A stretch of 64,000 nt of DNA from Flavobacteriaceae bacterium PS02334 (lineage in GTDB: Bacteria > Bacteroidota > Bacteroidia > Flavobacteriales > Flavobacteriaceae). Below, piece after piece: positions 24,037-34,276 of the stretch. The stretch spans positions 293,637 through 357,636 of the forward strand of contig JASCOH010000006.1 of assembly GCA_029959295.1 (NCBI GenBank), in the 5' to 3' direction. Positions within the stretch are counted from its first letter, which is position 1; each line of letters starts with the position of its first letter. The notes beneath the pieces are model-generated. The model had not been told where the DNA came from and made no database searches. It saw nothing but the letters and a program-made list of their open reading frames with translations. Both the position numbers and the translations under genes were made by a program.

Positions 24037-25119
24037 ATGGAAAATTCAAAACAATTAAGAACGTGGCTAGATGATTTCAATTTATCACATCCGCTAGTAA
24101 TCGCAGGACCTTGCAGTGCAGAAACTGAAGAACAAGTGCTGAAAATCGCACACGAATTAAAAGATTCTGACGTCAGCATTTACCGTGCTGGAATTTGGAA
24201 ACCAAGAACGCGTCCGGGTGGTTTTGAAGGGGTTGGTGCCATCGGATTAAAATGGTTGCAGAAAGCAAAAGCCGAAACAGGATTGTTGATGGCAACAGAA
24301 GTTGCAAATGCAGCCCATGTAAAATTGGCTTTGGAACACGATATCGACGTTTTGTGGATTGGCGCGAGAACGACCGTAAATCCGTTTGCGGTGCAAGAAA
24401 TTGCAGATGCTTTACAAAATACAGACAAAATCGTGTTGGTAAAAAATCCGGTAAATCCTGATTTGGCTTTGTGGCTTGGCGGTGTGGAGCGTTTGTACAA
24501 TGCCGGAATCAAAAAATTAGGGGTAATTCACAGAGGATTTTCAACTTACGAAAAAACAAAATACAGAAATATTCCTGAGTGGCAGTTAGCGATTGAATTG
24601 CAGAACCGTTTTCCAGATTTGCCGTTGATTTGCGATCCTTCGCACATTACAGGAAAGCGCGATATGATTCAGGAAGTTTCACAACAAGCACTTGATTTGA
24701 ATTATGACGGACTAATTATTGAAACGCATACGGATCCAGATAATGCCTGGAGCGATGCTGCACAGCAAGTAACTCCAACGAAATTAAAACAGATTTTTGA
24801 AGATTTAAAAGTTAGAAAAGAAACTGAAGAAGGTTCTGATTACAACCAGAGTTTAAGCCGTCTTCGTGTAGATATTGACGAATACGATGCAAAATTATTA
24901 GAGATTTTAGGAAAAAGAATGACTGTTGCCGACAAAATCGGAGCTTTGAAAAAAGAGAAAAATGTGGCAGTTTTACAAAATAAAAGATGGAATGAAATTT
25001 TAGGCAAAATGATTCTGGAAGGAGAAGAAAAGGGCTTGAGCGAAGATTTTATCTTGCGTATTTTCAAGGCAATTCACCAAGAAAGTATCAGCCATCAGGA
25101 GAAAGTTTTGAATCAATAG
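24037..25119 (+). CDS. Bifunctional DAHP synthase / chorismate mutase
   Basis: 360 residues. The N-terminal ~260 residues are a type I-beta DAHP synthase (HPLVIAGPCSAETEEQ; KNPVNPDLALWLGG; CDPSHITGKRDMI), which starts the shikimate pathway. The C-terminal ~90 residues are an AroQ chorismate mutase (LRVDIDEYDAKLLEILGKRM, GALKKEKNVAVLQ). The fusion lets chorismate-pathway products feed back on the first step. Third gene of the attenuator-controlled operon. Confidence 0.93.
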   Translation: MENSKQLRTWLDDFNLSHPLVIAGPCSAETEEQVLKIAHELKDSDVSIYRAGIWKPRTRPGGFEGVGAIGLKWLQKAKAETGLLMATEVANAAHVKLALEHDIDVLWIGARTTVNPFAVQEIADALQNTDKIVLVKNPVNPDLALWLGGVERLYNAGIKKLGVIHRGFSTYEKTKYRNIPEWQLAIELQNRFPDLPLICDPSHITGKRDMIQEVSQQALDLNYDGLIIETHTDPDNAWSDAAQQVTPTKLKQIFEDLKVRKETEEGSDYNQSLSRLRVDIDEYDAKLLEILGKRMTVADKIGALKKEKNVAVLQNKRWNEILGKMILEGEEKGLSEDFILRIFKAIHQESISHQEKVLNQ

Positions 25120-25124
25120 TTACT

Positions 25125-25211
25125 GTCATTGCGAGGAACGAAGCAATCACATAATCTAGTTTACCGCTAAGTCAATACACGAGATAAGATTGCTTCGTTC
25201 CTCGCAATGAC
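25125..25211. repeat. Inverted-repeat element with perfect 24-bp arms (copy 1)
   Basis: Arms 25125-25148 and 25188-25211, beginning GTCATTGCGAGGAACGAAGC on the left. The left arm is followed by ACATAATC and the right arm is preceded by GATAA, exactly as in the larger copy at 36877-37042. An 87-bp MITE- or REP-like element. Confidence 0.8.
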
Positions 25212-25225
25212 GAACGGAATAAATC

Positions 25226-25257
25226 AGCCTGCAATTCAAACCTGCAGGCTTTTTTTT
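25226..25257 (+). terminator. Terminator of the aromatic operon
   Basis: AGCCTGCA / TGCAGGCT with a 9-nt loop and seven T. Confidence 0.88.
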
Positions 25258-25334
25258 GAAAAAAAATTAAAGTCATCCCAACCTTTTGTAAGTTTTTATG
25301 CTCTATATCAATATACAACCTTAACTTTCGCGTT

Positions 25335-28300
25335 ATGAAATCGAGAAAAAAACCATCCGAAGCCAGAAAATTTCAATTGAATTTGAAATTTTTATTTTAT
25401 GTCTTATTGTTTTTAGGAACCAAAACTTTTGCGCAAAGTCCGGAATTTACGGTCAAGGGCGAAGGTTTTGAAAAAGTCAGAATGAGCCAATTGTTGGTCA
25501 ATGTAAAAGTCGTTGGGAACATCGCTTACACAACTGCCGAAATGCATTTTTTCAATTCGAGCAATCGTCAGATGGAAGCAGAATTGATTTTTCCGTTGCC
25601 AGAAAATGTTTCGGTCTCCCGATATGCGATTGATATTAACGGTAAAATGCGCGAAGCAGTTCCGGTAAATAAGAATAAAGGGAAACAGGTTTTTGAGGCG
25701 ATTGAACACCGAAGAGTTGATCCAGGATTATTGGAAAAAGTGGACGGAAATAACTTCCGAACTCGAATTTATCCGTTGCTACCAAATGGGGAACGCATCG
25801 TGATTATTGGTTATGAAGAAGAACTTACTGCTTTTGATAAAAATAATTTGACGTATCAATTGGTAAGCCGTTATCCTAAAAAGTTGGATAAATTTGAGAT
25901 AAATGTTTCGGTTTTGGGAAGCGCTTCTTCGCCTACTGTTGCTGAAAATTCTGGAGAAGAAATTACGTTTTCAAAATGGAACCAGTCGTTTCAGGCTTCT
26001 GTGAAAAAGGAAAATTATCAGCCTTCAGAAAAATTGCTTTTCAAAATTCCGATACAGGAAAATGTGCCAAGTGTTTTGATGCAAAATGTGGGCGGACAGC
26101 ATTATTTTTATGGAAATACTTTTATCGGCGGCAATAAAATTGCGAAGAAAGTTCCGAATTCTATCGGATTGATTTGGGATAATTCTTTAAGTGCAAAAAC
26201 ACGAGATTTGAAAAAAGAATTGGATTTATTAGGCGCTTATTTCCAAAAAATAAAAAACACGAAAGTTACTTTATACTTTTTAAACTACACTTTTGAAAAG
26301 CAAAAAGAATATGTGATTTCAAACGGAAATTGGGCCGAATTAAAAGCTGTTTTGCAAAATACGAAGTATGACGGTGGCACTCGTTTTTCGCAGATAAACT
26401 TTCCGAACAACGATGAATACTTGTTTTTTTCTGATGGATTGTCTTCTTTGAGTGAGAATAATTTACCGAAAACTAAAAGACCAATTTACACAATTACGTC
26501 TTCTGTTTCCGCAGATTTTGCTTTTTTGAATTTTGCTTCGATGCAAACTGGGGGCAATTTTATCAACTTGAACCAATTAAATTTGGAAAATGCTTTGGAT
26601 AAATTGACCAATACTAATTTGAAATTTTTAGGAATAAAAGAAAATTATACGGTGACAGATTTGTTTCCAATGGTAGGAACTTCAGTTTCGGGAAGTTTTA
26701 GTTTTTCTGGAATTTCTTTGAATCCGAAGAATGAAATTACGCTGTTATTTGGTTATGACAACGGAGCAGTTTTGGAACGAAAAATTACTCTGGATGCTTC
26801 ATCTCAAAATACGAATAATGTCAATATTGAGAAACTTTGGGCACAGAAAAAAATCGCTAATTTGGATTTGCAATATTCTAAAAATGCCGAAGAAATTGAA
26901 CTTTTAGGCAAGAAATATGGAATCATTACGAAGAATACTTCGTTGATAGTTTTGGAAAATATCCGAGATTATATCGCTTATGATATTGTTCCCCCTACAG
27001 AATTACGCGCTGAATTTGATAGAATTAAAAAACAGGAAAACGAAAGTCGATTGGCACAGCAGAAAAACAATTGGCAGAATGTAGCTTCTTATTTTGACGC
27101 ATTAAATTCTTGGTGGAAAAAAGATGTAAGATATGCAACTCCGAAGCCCTTGCCAAAACCTAAAAAGAAACGTAAAAGTCGAACGTCAGCTAATGGTTAT
27201 AACACAAATGATGCAAAAGCAACAGCGCCGATAAGAGTTGAAGACAGTCAGGCGGAATCAGAAATAATTAGTAAAGATAAAGAAAGTGGCGGTGCGCAAT
27301 TAGATGAAGTTGTGGTGACTGCATATAATGTGCAAAGAAAGATGTCAATATCTAGTTCTGTTACAACTGTTTCTGCAACGCAAATTTCAGAGAAGAGTGA
27401 AAGAAGTTTTGCCGCTCAATTGCAAGGAAAAGTTTCTGGTGTTAATTTGGAAGAATCTAGTTCAAATCATCCTATGGACGATACACTTGATTTTGGATAC
27501 GAGCGGTTTGATGTTAATCCGCAAGCGAAATCTTGGAATCCAGACCGCTTATATTTAAAAGCTTTGGCTTCAGCTCCGAAGGAAAAACAATATGACTTAT
27601 ATTTTGAATTGCGAAAAGAACAGGAAAGAAATGCGAGTTTTTATTTTGACGTAGCACATTTTTTCTACAATCAAGGCGATGTGAAAAAAGCACTGCAAGT
27701 GATTAGCAATATCGCTGATTTGGGATTAGAAAACCATCAGCTTTATAAAACTTTGACGTATACTTTGCGCCAATGGGAGGATTTTGATGATGCCCTATTT
27801 ACAGCAAAACAAATTGCAAAATGGAGAGCTCACGAACCGCAAAGCTTGAGGGATTATGCTTTGACTTTGGAAGATGCTGGGAAATATCAAGAAGCTTTCA
27901 ACCAATTGATTAAAGCGCTAGAAGTGAATTATTACGGAGAAATGAGCGGGCAATATGAAGGCGTGGAAGATATAATTTTGATGGATATTAATCGCTTGAT
28001 GACGGAACATAAGAGTTTGAATTCTGGTAAATTAGATAAAAAGTATCTAGCAAAAATGCCAGTCGATATCCGAATTATCATGAACTGGAATTTAATGGAT
28101 GTCGATTTAGACTTACATATTATTGAACCGACGGGCGAAGAATGTTATTATGGTCACCGAGATACAGAAGCAGGCGCTAGATTTTCAAAAGATTTTACGC
28201 AAGGTTATGGTCCAGAGCAATATTTGATTCGAAATGCGGCGAAAGGAAAATACCAAATCAAGACCAATTATTTTGGAGAAAGCGAATTGACAGAAAATGG

Positions 28301-28421
28301 TCCGGCGACTGTGATGGTTGAAATTTATATGACTAAAGCTGGAAAAACGACAAAAACTTTAAAGACAATTCAATTAGGAAAAATTAAGGAGAATGATATT
28401 TTGGCAGAAATTGTTTGGTAA
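25335..28421 (+). CDS. VIT domain protein with an embedded SusC-plug-like segment and C-terminal DUF2135
   Basis: 1028 residues. After a signal peptide (about 20-34, TFAQ) a VIT domain covers about 40-150 (typical GKMREAVPVNKNKGKQVFEA). Residues ~250-400 look VWA-like but lack a clean DxSxS metal site (GLIWDNSLSAK). A Lys/Arg-rich linker leads to LDEVVVTAYNVQRK at about residue 656 and LQGKVSGVN further on: the TonB-dependent (SusC) plug signature, although no barrel follows. Then TPR-like helices (about 750-870) and a DUF2135/YfaP-like end (about 915-1005, DVDLDLHIIEPTGEECYYGH). Probably a periplasmic or surface assembly protein; function unknown. Confidence 0.75.
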   Translation: MKSRKKPSEARKFQLNLKFLFYVLLFLGTKTFAQSPEFTVKGEGFEKVRMSQLLVNVKVVGNIAYTTAEMHFFNSSNRQMEAELIFPLPENVSVSRYAIDINGKMREAVPVNKNKGKQVFEAIEHRRVDPGLLEKVDGNNFRTRIYPLLPNGERIVIIGYEEELTAFDKNNLTYQLVSRYPKKLDKFEINVSVLGSASSPTVAENSGEEITFSKWNQSFQASVKKENYQPSEKLLFKIPIQENVPSVLMQNVGGQHYFYGNTFIGGNKIAKKVPNSIGLIWDNSLSAKTRDLKKELDLLGAYFQKIKNTKVTLYFLNYTFEKQKEYVISNGNWAELKAVLQNTKYDGGTRFSQINFPNNDEYLFFSDGLSSLSENNLPKTKRPIYTITSSVSADFAFLNFASMQTGGNFINLNQLNLENALDKLTNTNLKFLGIKENYTVTDLFPMVGTSVSGSFSFSGISLNPKNEITLLFGYDNGAVLERKITLDASSQNTNNVNIEKLWAQKKIANLDLQYSKNAEEIELLGKKYGIITKNTSLIVLENIRDYIAYDIVPPTELRAEFDRIKKQENESRLAQQKNNWQNVASYFDALNSWWKKDVRYATPKPLPKPKKKRKSRTSANGYNTNDAKATAPIRVEDSQAESEIISKDKESGGAQLDEVVVTAYNVQRKMSISSSVTTVSATQISEKSERSFAAQLQGKVSGVNLEESSSNHPMDDTLDFGYERFDVNPQAKSWNPDRLYLKALASAPKEKQYDLYFELRKEQERNASFYFDVAHFFYNQGDVKKALQVISNIADLGLENHQLYKTLTYTLRQWEDFDDALFTAKQIAKWRAHEPQSLRDYALTLEDAGKYQEAFNQLIKALEVNYYGEMSGQYEGVEDIILMDINRLMTEHKSLNSGKLDKKYLAKMPVDIRIIMNWNLMDVDLDLHIIEPTGEECYYGHRDTEAGARFSKDFTQGYGPEQYLIRNAAKGKYQIKTNYFGESELTENGPATVMVEIYMTKAGKTTKTLKTIQLGKIKENDILAEIVW

Positions 28422-28454
28422 GCATTTCAAATTCAAATCTGATTTTTAATTTTC

Positions 28455-28502
28455 GAGGGCAAAATTACGCTGTTCACAAGTAAATAGCGTAATTTTGTCC
28501 TC
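28455..28502. terminator. 17-bp hairpin between the VIT gene and rsgA
   Basis: GAGGGCAAAATTACGCT (28455-28471) pairs with AGCGTAATTTTGTCCTC (28486-28502), with one G-U pair. A loose T-rich stretch follows. It can terminate the VIT transcript. It also contains TAATTTTG (28490-28497), a possible -7 box for rsgA. Confidence 0.6.
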
Positions 28503-28545
28503 TTAAATTTTTAGGTAAATCATAAATCTAAAATCACAAATCTGA

Positions 28546-29526
28546 ATGACAGGAACCGTTTACAAATCTACAGGAAGTTGGTACACCGTAAAATCTGACG
28601 CGGGCGAATTCATAGAATGCCGCATCAAGGGGAAATTCCGCATGAAGGGAATCAAGAGTACAAACCCAATTGCCGTGGGCGATATCGTAGATTATGAATT
28701 GGAAGAATCTTCAGATAAAACGACAGGAACCATCCATCATATTCACGAAAGAAAGAATTATATCGTTCGAAAATCAGTGAATTTGTCGCACCAGATGCAC
28801 ATTATTGCTTCCAATTTAGATTATGTTTTTTTACTTATTACAGTAAATAATCCTCCGACGACTTTTAATTTTATTGATAGATTTTTAGTTACGGCAGAAG
28901 CTTATGGAATTGAAACGATTTTGGTCTTCAATAAAATCGATACTTTAAAAGACAATACGCTTGACGAACAGCTTTATATGCAATATGTTTATCAGCAAAT
29001 TGGCTATAAATGCCTTCGAGTTTCAGCCTCAGAAAGTAAAGGAATCGATGAACTAAAAGAATTGATGGTCGGGAAAACGACTATGTTTTCTGGACATTCG
29101 GGCGTTGGAAAATCGACTTTGGTCAATGCGATGGAACCAAGCTTGCACTTAAAAACCAAAACAATTTCTGAGCAAAGCATGCAAGGACAGCATACAACTA
29201 CTTTCGCTGAAATGTATGATTTGTCATTCGGAGCCCAAATTATTGATACGCCCGGAATCAAAGGTTTCGGAATAGTGGATATGGAAAAATCTGAAATCAG
29301 CGGTTATTTTCCAGAGTTTTTTAAATTGCAAGACCAATGTAAATTCAACAATTGCCTGCACAAAGACGAACCAAAATGTGCTGTAAAAGACGCTTTGGAA
29401 AAAGATGAAATTTCGTGGACGCGCTACAACAGCTACTTGAAAATCTTAGAAGGTGATGAAGAAAACTACCGCACCGATGATTATGCTGATGAAAGAGCAG
29501 AAAGTGATGAAAATAGGAATAAATAA
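28546..29526 (+). CDS. rsgA: Small-subunit ribosome biogenesis GTPase RsgA
   Basis: 326 residues. An OB-fold start (about 1-75), then a circularly permuted GTPase with NKID (G4) ahead of the P-loop GHSGVGKSTLVN and the DTPG motif. A C-terminal zinc knuckle contains CKFNNCLHKDEPKCAV. It acts in late 30S maturation. It is separated by about 50 nt from dtd and probably co-transcribed with it. Confidence 0.95.
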   Translation: MTGTVYKSTGSWYTVKSDAGEFIECRIKGKFRMKGIKSTNPIAVGDIVDYELEESSDKTTGTIHHIHERKNYIVRKSVNLSHQMHIIASNLDYVFLLITVNNPPTTFNFIDRFLVTAEAYGIETILVFNKIDTLKDNTLDEQLYMQYVYQQIGYKCLRVSASESKGIDELKELMVGKTTMFSGHSGVGKSTLVNAMEPSLHLKTKTISEQSMQGQHTTTFAEMYDLSFGAQIIDTPGIKGFGIVDMEKSEISGYFPEFFKLQDQCKFNNCLHKDEPKCAVKDALEKDEISWTRYNSYLKILEGDEENYRTDDYADERAESDENRNK

Positions 29527-29577
29527 TAAGTTGCAAAGTTTCCATAGAACCTTTTCCCCAAAACCCTATACCCAAAA

Positions 29578-30030
29578 ATGAAAGCCGTTATTCAAAGAGT
29601 TTCTCAAGCTTCAGTGACAATTGATGGAAATAAAGTCAGTGAAATCGCTAAAGGTTTGCTGGTTTTAGTGGGGATTGAGGATGAAGATACGCAAGAAGAC
29701 ATTGCTTGGCTTTCTGGAAAAATCGCCAATTTGAGAATCTTTGGAGATGAAAACGACGTCATGAATTTATCTGTAAAAGATATTGACGGCGACATTATTG
29801 TGGTCAGCCAATTTACACTTCAGGCTTCTACAAAAAAGGGAAACCGGCCTTCTTATATTAAAGCTTCCAAGCCTGATGTTGCTGTTCCTTTATATGAAAA
29901 ATTTGTAGGCCAAATGGAGATAGATTTAGGAAAGAAAATTCAGACTGGTAAATTTGGTGCTGATATGAAAGTTTCGTTGCTGAATGACGGACCAGTTACG
30001 ATCATAATTGATACAAAAAACAAGGAATAA
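29578..30030 (+). CDS. dtd: D-aminoacyl-tRNA deacylase
   Basis: 150 residues, the full family length. The catalytic region SQFTLQASTKKGNRPSY and the C-terminal NDGPVTIIIDT are intact; the Gly-Pro pair blocks L-aminoacyl substrates. The enzyme frees D-amino acids from mischarged tRNAs. It lies 51 nt after rsgA. Confidence 0.95.
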   Translation: MKAVIQRVSQASVTIDGNKVSEIAKGLLVLVGIEDEDTQEDIAWLSGKIANLRIFGDENDVMNLSVKDIDGDIIVVSQFTLQASTKKGNRPSYIKASKPDVAVPLYEKFVGQMEIDLGKKIQTGKFGADMKVSLLNDGPVTIIIDTKNKE

Positions 30031-30032
30031 AA

Positions 30033-30062
30033 TTGGTTTTTAAAATTATTCTAGTACTTTTG
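30033..30062 (+). promoter_or_regulatory. Promoter of the DUF3857 gene pair
   Basis: TTG (30033-30035), 19-nt spacer, TACTTTTG (30055-30062): both boxes perfect. The start codon follows 22 nt later. Confidence 0.7.
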
Positions 30063-30084
30063 ATGGCTAATTTAACTTTTCTTT

Positions 30085-31989
30085 ATGAAGAAAATACTCC
30101 TCCATTTAGCCTTGCTTTTTGCCTTTTTTAGTTCTTCTGCGCAAAATACAGATTATAGCACAGCATCAATTACTCCTGAATTGAAAGAAAATGCTGATGC
30201 AGTTGTTCGTTTGAGACAGCGAGATGTGAATATTACATCTCGAAAATTAATGACAATTATTAGTAAAAATGTTGTCACTGTTTTAAATGAAAAAGGACAG
30301 TTACATACTGGCGCCTCTGAATATTTTGACAATTCTACAAAAATAAAATCTATTGAAGCAATCATCTTAGATGCTTCTGGAAAAGAAATCAAGAAGATAA
30401 AAAGAAAAGATTTCAAGGAAAATTCTGTTTCTGAAGGTTCGATAATTACCGATAATAAGATACTTTATTTAGATTATACGCCTACTGGTTATCCTTATAC
30501 GGTTATTTTTCAGAGCGAGATTGAAAGCTCAAATACTGCTTTTATTCCTGCTTGGAATTTTATTTCTTCTCCCTATGAAAGTATTGAAAAATCAATAATC
30601 AATATAGTGGCTGTTCCAAATTTAGGATTTAAGTACAAAGAATTCAATATAAAAGACAACCAGAATATTGTCAAAGAAGAGAAACAAAACGGAGTTTCTT
30701 TTGTAGCGTCGAATTTAATAGCCGTAAAAAATGAAGAATATTCTCCGACTTTCAGAAGTTTCATTCCGCAAGTTTTATTTGGCCTAGAAACTTTTAATTT
30801 GGAAGGAGTTGAAGGAACTGCTTCAAATTGGAAAGATTTTGGCGCTTGGGTTTATTCAAGTTTATTAAGCGGTACTGACGAAGTTTCTCAAGAGACTCAG
30901 GCTAAAATTAAAGCTCTTGTCGGAAACGAAAAAGATGCTGTTAAAGTAGCGAAAATAGTCTATCAATATGTGCAAAATAAAACTCGATATATAAGCATTC
31001 AATTGGGAATTGGAGGCTGGAAGCCAATGCTTGCAAAGGATGTTGATCGACTGGGTTATGGTGATTGCAAGGCTTTGACAAACTACACGAGAGCTTTATT
31101 GAAAGTGGTTGGAGTACCTTCTTATTATACAATTATTTATGGCGACAGACAGCCTCGTGACTTGCACCAAGATTTTGTTTCAATACAAGGAAATCACGTA
31201 ATTCTTGGTCTTCCTGTGAATGAAAAAATGTATTGGCTGGAATGTACGAGCCAAACGATTCCATTTGCTTTTCAAGGAAATTTCACCGACAATCGACTTG
31301 CACTGATTGTGAAACCAGAAGGTGGAGAAATTTTGAAAACGCATGAATATGCTGTACAAGAAAATACTCAACTGTCAAAAGGTAATTTTGCTGTCGATGA
31401 AACAGGAAGTGTCATAGGTTCAGTTTCCATCAAGTAAAAAGGGACGCAGTATGACAATAAATCTGATAATTCTGCCAAGTCAAACGATGATTTGAATAAG
31501 TTTTATAAGCATTATTTTAATCATATCAACAACTTGAAACTGAAAAAAATTAATGTTTCAAACAATAAGGAGGATGTTGAATTTTCAGAAGAAGTTTCTA
31601 TTGAAGCAACTGAATATGCTAACAAATCAGGCAATAAATTGATTTTTGCCTTGAATGCTTATAATCCGATTTCAGGAATTCCAGCACGTTATAGAACCAG
31701 AATGAATCCGTTTGAGATTTCGCGAGGATTTTATGATTATGACGAAATTACGATTGACCTTCCAAAAGGTTATGCGATTGAAGCAAAGCCTGAGAATTTT
31801 GAATTGAAAAGCAAGTTTGGAGATTATAAAACAGAATATGTTGTTTTGAATCCAAACCAAATTCTTTACAAGAGAACCCACCAAGCAAACTCTGGTCTCT
31901 TTGAAAAAACAGAATACGAGAATTTCAGAAAATTCAGAGAACAAATTGCCAAAAATGATAATGCCAAAATAGTTTTAGTAAAAATATAA
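30085..31989 (+). pseudogene. DUF3857/transglutaminase-like protein gene interrupted by one in-frame stop
   Basis: Two ORFs (30085-31437 and 31492-31989) are in the same frame and separated only by TAA at 31435-31437; reading through continues ...GSVSIK-stop-KGTQYDNKSDNS without a shift. The joined protein has 634 codons, matching the 648-residue paralogue directly downstream. The N-terminal part has a signal peptide, a DUF3857 domain (about 50-210) and a transglutaminase-like core (about 280-380, LGYGDCKALTNYTRALL with the expected Cys). The part after the stop corresponds to the C-terminal beta domain. Either a recent nonsense mutation, a sequencing error, or a stably truncated 450-residue protein. 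Confidence 0.8.
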
Positions 31990-31997
31990 AACCACAC

Positions 31998-33944
31998 ATG
32001 AAAAATATATTTAGTTTGTTACTTGTTTTCTTAGTTTCCATTAATGGATTTTCTCAAAAATTTGAATTAGGAAAAGTCTCAATAGAAGAATTAAACCAAA
32101 AAACGCATCCAAAAGATAGTGCTGCAACGGCTGCAGTTTTGTTTAAAACAGGAAAGACATATTTCGACCTTAATCCAGAAGGTTATTTTATTTTAGTTTC
32201 TGAAGTTCAAATGCGAGTTAAAATTTATAAAAAAGAAGGCTATGAAAATGCTACTGTCCAAATTCCTTATTATACGGGAGGAAAATCAGTAAGATTGTAT
32301 TTTGACGATGCCGTAACCTATAATTTAGTTGGCGGTAAGATCGAAAAAACGAAACTGAAAAGTGACGGAGAATTTACGGAAGTCGTAAATGAAAACTATA
32401 GTTATAAAAAAATTGCGTTGCCAAATGTCAAAGAAGGAAGCGTGATAGAATATAAATATACTCTGAAAACACCTTATTATACAGCGTTTCCTGATTTTTA
32501 TTTTCAAGGTACAATTCCGGTTAATCATGTGCAGTTTACGGTTTCTATTCCGCAATTTTTTACTTATTGGAGATTTATGAAAGGATATGTTCCTATCGTG
32601 GCGAGTGCTGAAACAACGGTTCACAATGCTATAAAAAATTATAGCGAATCAAAAGTAGTTTTCACTGGCGAAAATATAAAAGCCATGAAAGACGAATCTT
32701 ATGTGAATAATATTGACAATTATACATCCATGATTCAATATGAGCTTTCATCAACAAATTTTCCAAAAAGTGGCATAGAAAAATATTCGTCAGACTGGGA
32801 ATCTGTTGCTAAGACAATTTATGATGACAAAGATTTTGGTGGCGAATTGAACTATAAATCTTATTTTGAGAAAGATTTAGAACCGCTTTTAAAAGGAGTT
32901 GCTTCTCGTGAAGACAGAATAAATACGATTTTCAATTATGTAAAAACCAGAATGAACTGGAATGAAAAAAACAGTTATTATTGCAAAGTTGGAGTTAAAA
33001 AGGCGTACAATGAAAAAGTAGGAAATACGGCAGAAATTAACTTGATGCTGATAGCGATGCTTCGATATGCTGAAATAAAAGCAAATCCGGTTTTGGTCAG
33101 CACGCGTTCCAACGGAATTGCTTTATATCCAAATAGAACCGCTTATAATTATGTCATTGCAGCTGTAGAATTGGATAATAAAAATTATATTTTGCTCGAT
33201 GCAACTTCAAAAAGTGCCTTGCCAAATATTTTGCCGTTGCGAGTTTTAAACTGGAATGGCAGAATGATTAGAGAAAATAAAACTTCTGAAGAAATTGACT
33301 TGATGCCAAAAATAAATTCTAAAGAAATGGTAAATATTATTGCCAGTATAGATAATGAGGGTCAAATTTCAGGGAAAGCCAGAGATCAATATTTAGATTA
33401 TAATGCCTTTTTGTTCAGGGAAAATTATCTGACAATGGCAAAAGATTCTTATCTGGAAAGACTTGAAAAAAGATATAACGGACTCGAAATCGATGAATAT
33501 TCGACTCAAAATGACAAAGATCTTTCAAAGCCGATGATTGAAAATTTTAGTTTTAAGCATGGAAATGTCAGTGAAAGAATAGGCGATAAGCTCTATTTTT
33601 CGCCAATGTTATATTATGCAAGAACTGAAAATCCTTTTAAGGAAGAAGATAGGGAGTTTCCTGTAGACTTTCCTTTTCCTTACCAAGATAAATATTCTTT
33701 TAATATCACAATTCCAGACGGTTATGAAGTTGAATCATTGCCAAAGCCAATTGCAATTGCTATGGAAAATAATATCGGAACTTTCAAATACAATATTTCG
33801 AGTTCAGCAAAGCAGATCCAATTGTCAGTTTCTTTAGACATAAATTTTTCTACCGTTCCATCAGATTATTATGAAACCTTGAAAAATTTCTACAAAACAA
33901 TGATCGAGAAACAAAATGAAAAAGTAGTTTTGCGAAAAGTTTAA
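31998..33944 (+). CDS. DUF3857 domain protein, transglutaminase-like
   Basis: 648 residues, signal peptide at 1-19 (NGFSQ). DUF3857 (about 55-220) is followed by a transglutaminase-like core (about 290-400), but where the upstream paralogue has GDCKAL this one reads VGNTAEINLML, so the catalytic Cys is absent and enzyme activity is doubtful. C-terminal beta domain from ~440 to the end. It starts 8 nt after the upstream copy's stop, so they form an operon. Periplasmic or surface role, unknown. Confidence 0.82.
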   Translation: MKNIFSLLLVFLVSINGFSQKFELGKVSIEELNQKTHPKDSAATAAVLFKTGKTYFDLNPEGYFILVSEVQMRVKIYKKEGYENATVQIPYYTGGKSVRLYFDDAVTYNLVGGKIEKTKLKSDGEFTEVVNENYSYKKIALPNVKEGSVIEYKYTLKTPYYTAFPDFYFQGTIPVNHVQFTVSIPQFFTYWRFMKGYVPIVASAETTVHNAIKNYSESKVVFTGENIKAMKDESYVNNIDNYTSMIQYELSSTNFPKSGIEKYSSDWESVAKTIYDDKDFGGELNYKSYFEKDLEPLLKGVASREDRINTIFNYVKTRMNWNEKNSYYCKVGVKKAYNEKVGNTAEINLMLIAMLRYAEIKANPVLVSTRSNGIALYPNRTAYNYVIAAVELDNKNYILLDATSKSALPNILPLRVLNWNGRMIRENKTSEEIDLMPKINSKEMVNIIASIDNEGQISGKARDQYLDYNAFLFRENYLTMAKDSYLERLEKRYNGLEIDEYSTQNDKDLSKPMIENFSFKHGNVSERIGDKLYFSPMLYYARTENPFKEEDREFPVDFPFPYQDKYSFNITIPDGYEVESLPKPIAIAMENNIGTFKYNISSSAKQIQLSVSLDINFSTVPSDYYETLKNFYKTMIEKQNEKVVLRKV

Positions 33945-33947
33945 GTC

Positions 33948-34274
33948 ATGGATATCAAAAACGCACAGCAAGAAGTTGACAACTGGATTAAAGAACACGG
34001 CGTTCGCTATTTCAACGAACTGACAAATATGGCACAGCTTACTGAAGAAGTTGGCGAAGTGGCCAGAATAATTGCTCGCCGTTATGGAGAGCAATCTGAA
34101 AAAGAATCAGACAAAAATAAAGACCTCGGAGAAGAATTAGCCGATGTAGTTTTTGTAGTTTTGTGTTTGGCGAATCAAACTGGAATAAATCTTCAGGAAG
34201 CATTTGACAAAAAGCTCGATTTAAAATCAAATCGCGACAAGGACCGACACAAGAATAATGAAAAATTAAAATAA
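33948..34274 (+). CDS. MazG-like nucleotide pyrophosphohydrolase
   Basis: 108 residues. The two metal-binding helix motifs of the MazG fold are present: LTEEVGEVARIIARR (EExxE) and LGEELADVVFVVLCLAN (ExxD). It hydrolyses non-canonical or excess NTPs to monophosphates. The start is 3 nt after the DUF3857 stop, so it is translationally close, yet its role is housekeeping. Confidence 0.9.
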   Translation: MDIKNAQQEVDNWIKEHGVRYFNELTNMAQLTEEVGEVARIIARRYGEQSEKESDKNKDLGEELADVVFVVLCLANQTGINLQEAFDKKLDLKSNRDKDRHKNNEKLK

Positions 34275-34276
34275 TA

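Noticed and set aside
25125-25211. Insertion sequence
   Set aside because: No transposase gene; at 87 bp it can only be a non-autonomous or REP-like element.
31435-31437. Programmed stop-codon readthrough in the DUF3857 gene
   Set aside because: No readthrough context or selenocysteine signal (the stop is TAA); a nonsense mutation or sequencing error is simpler.
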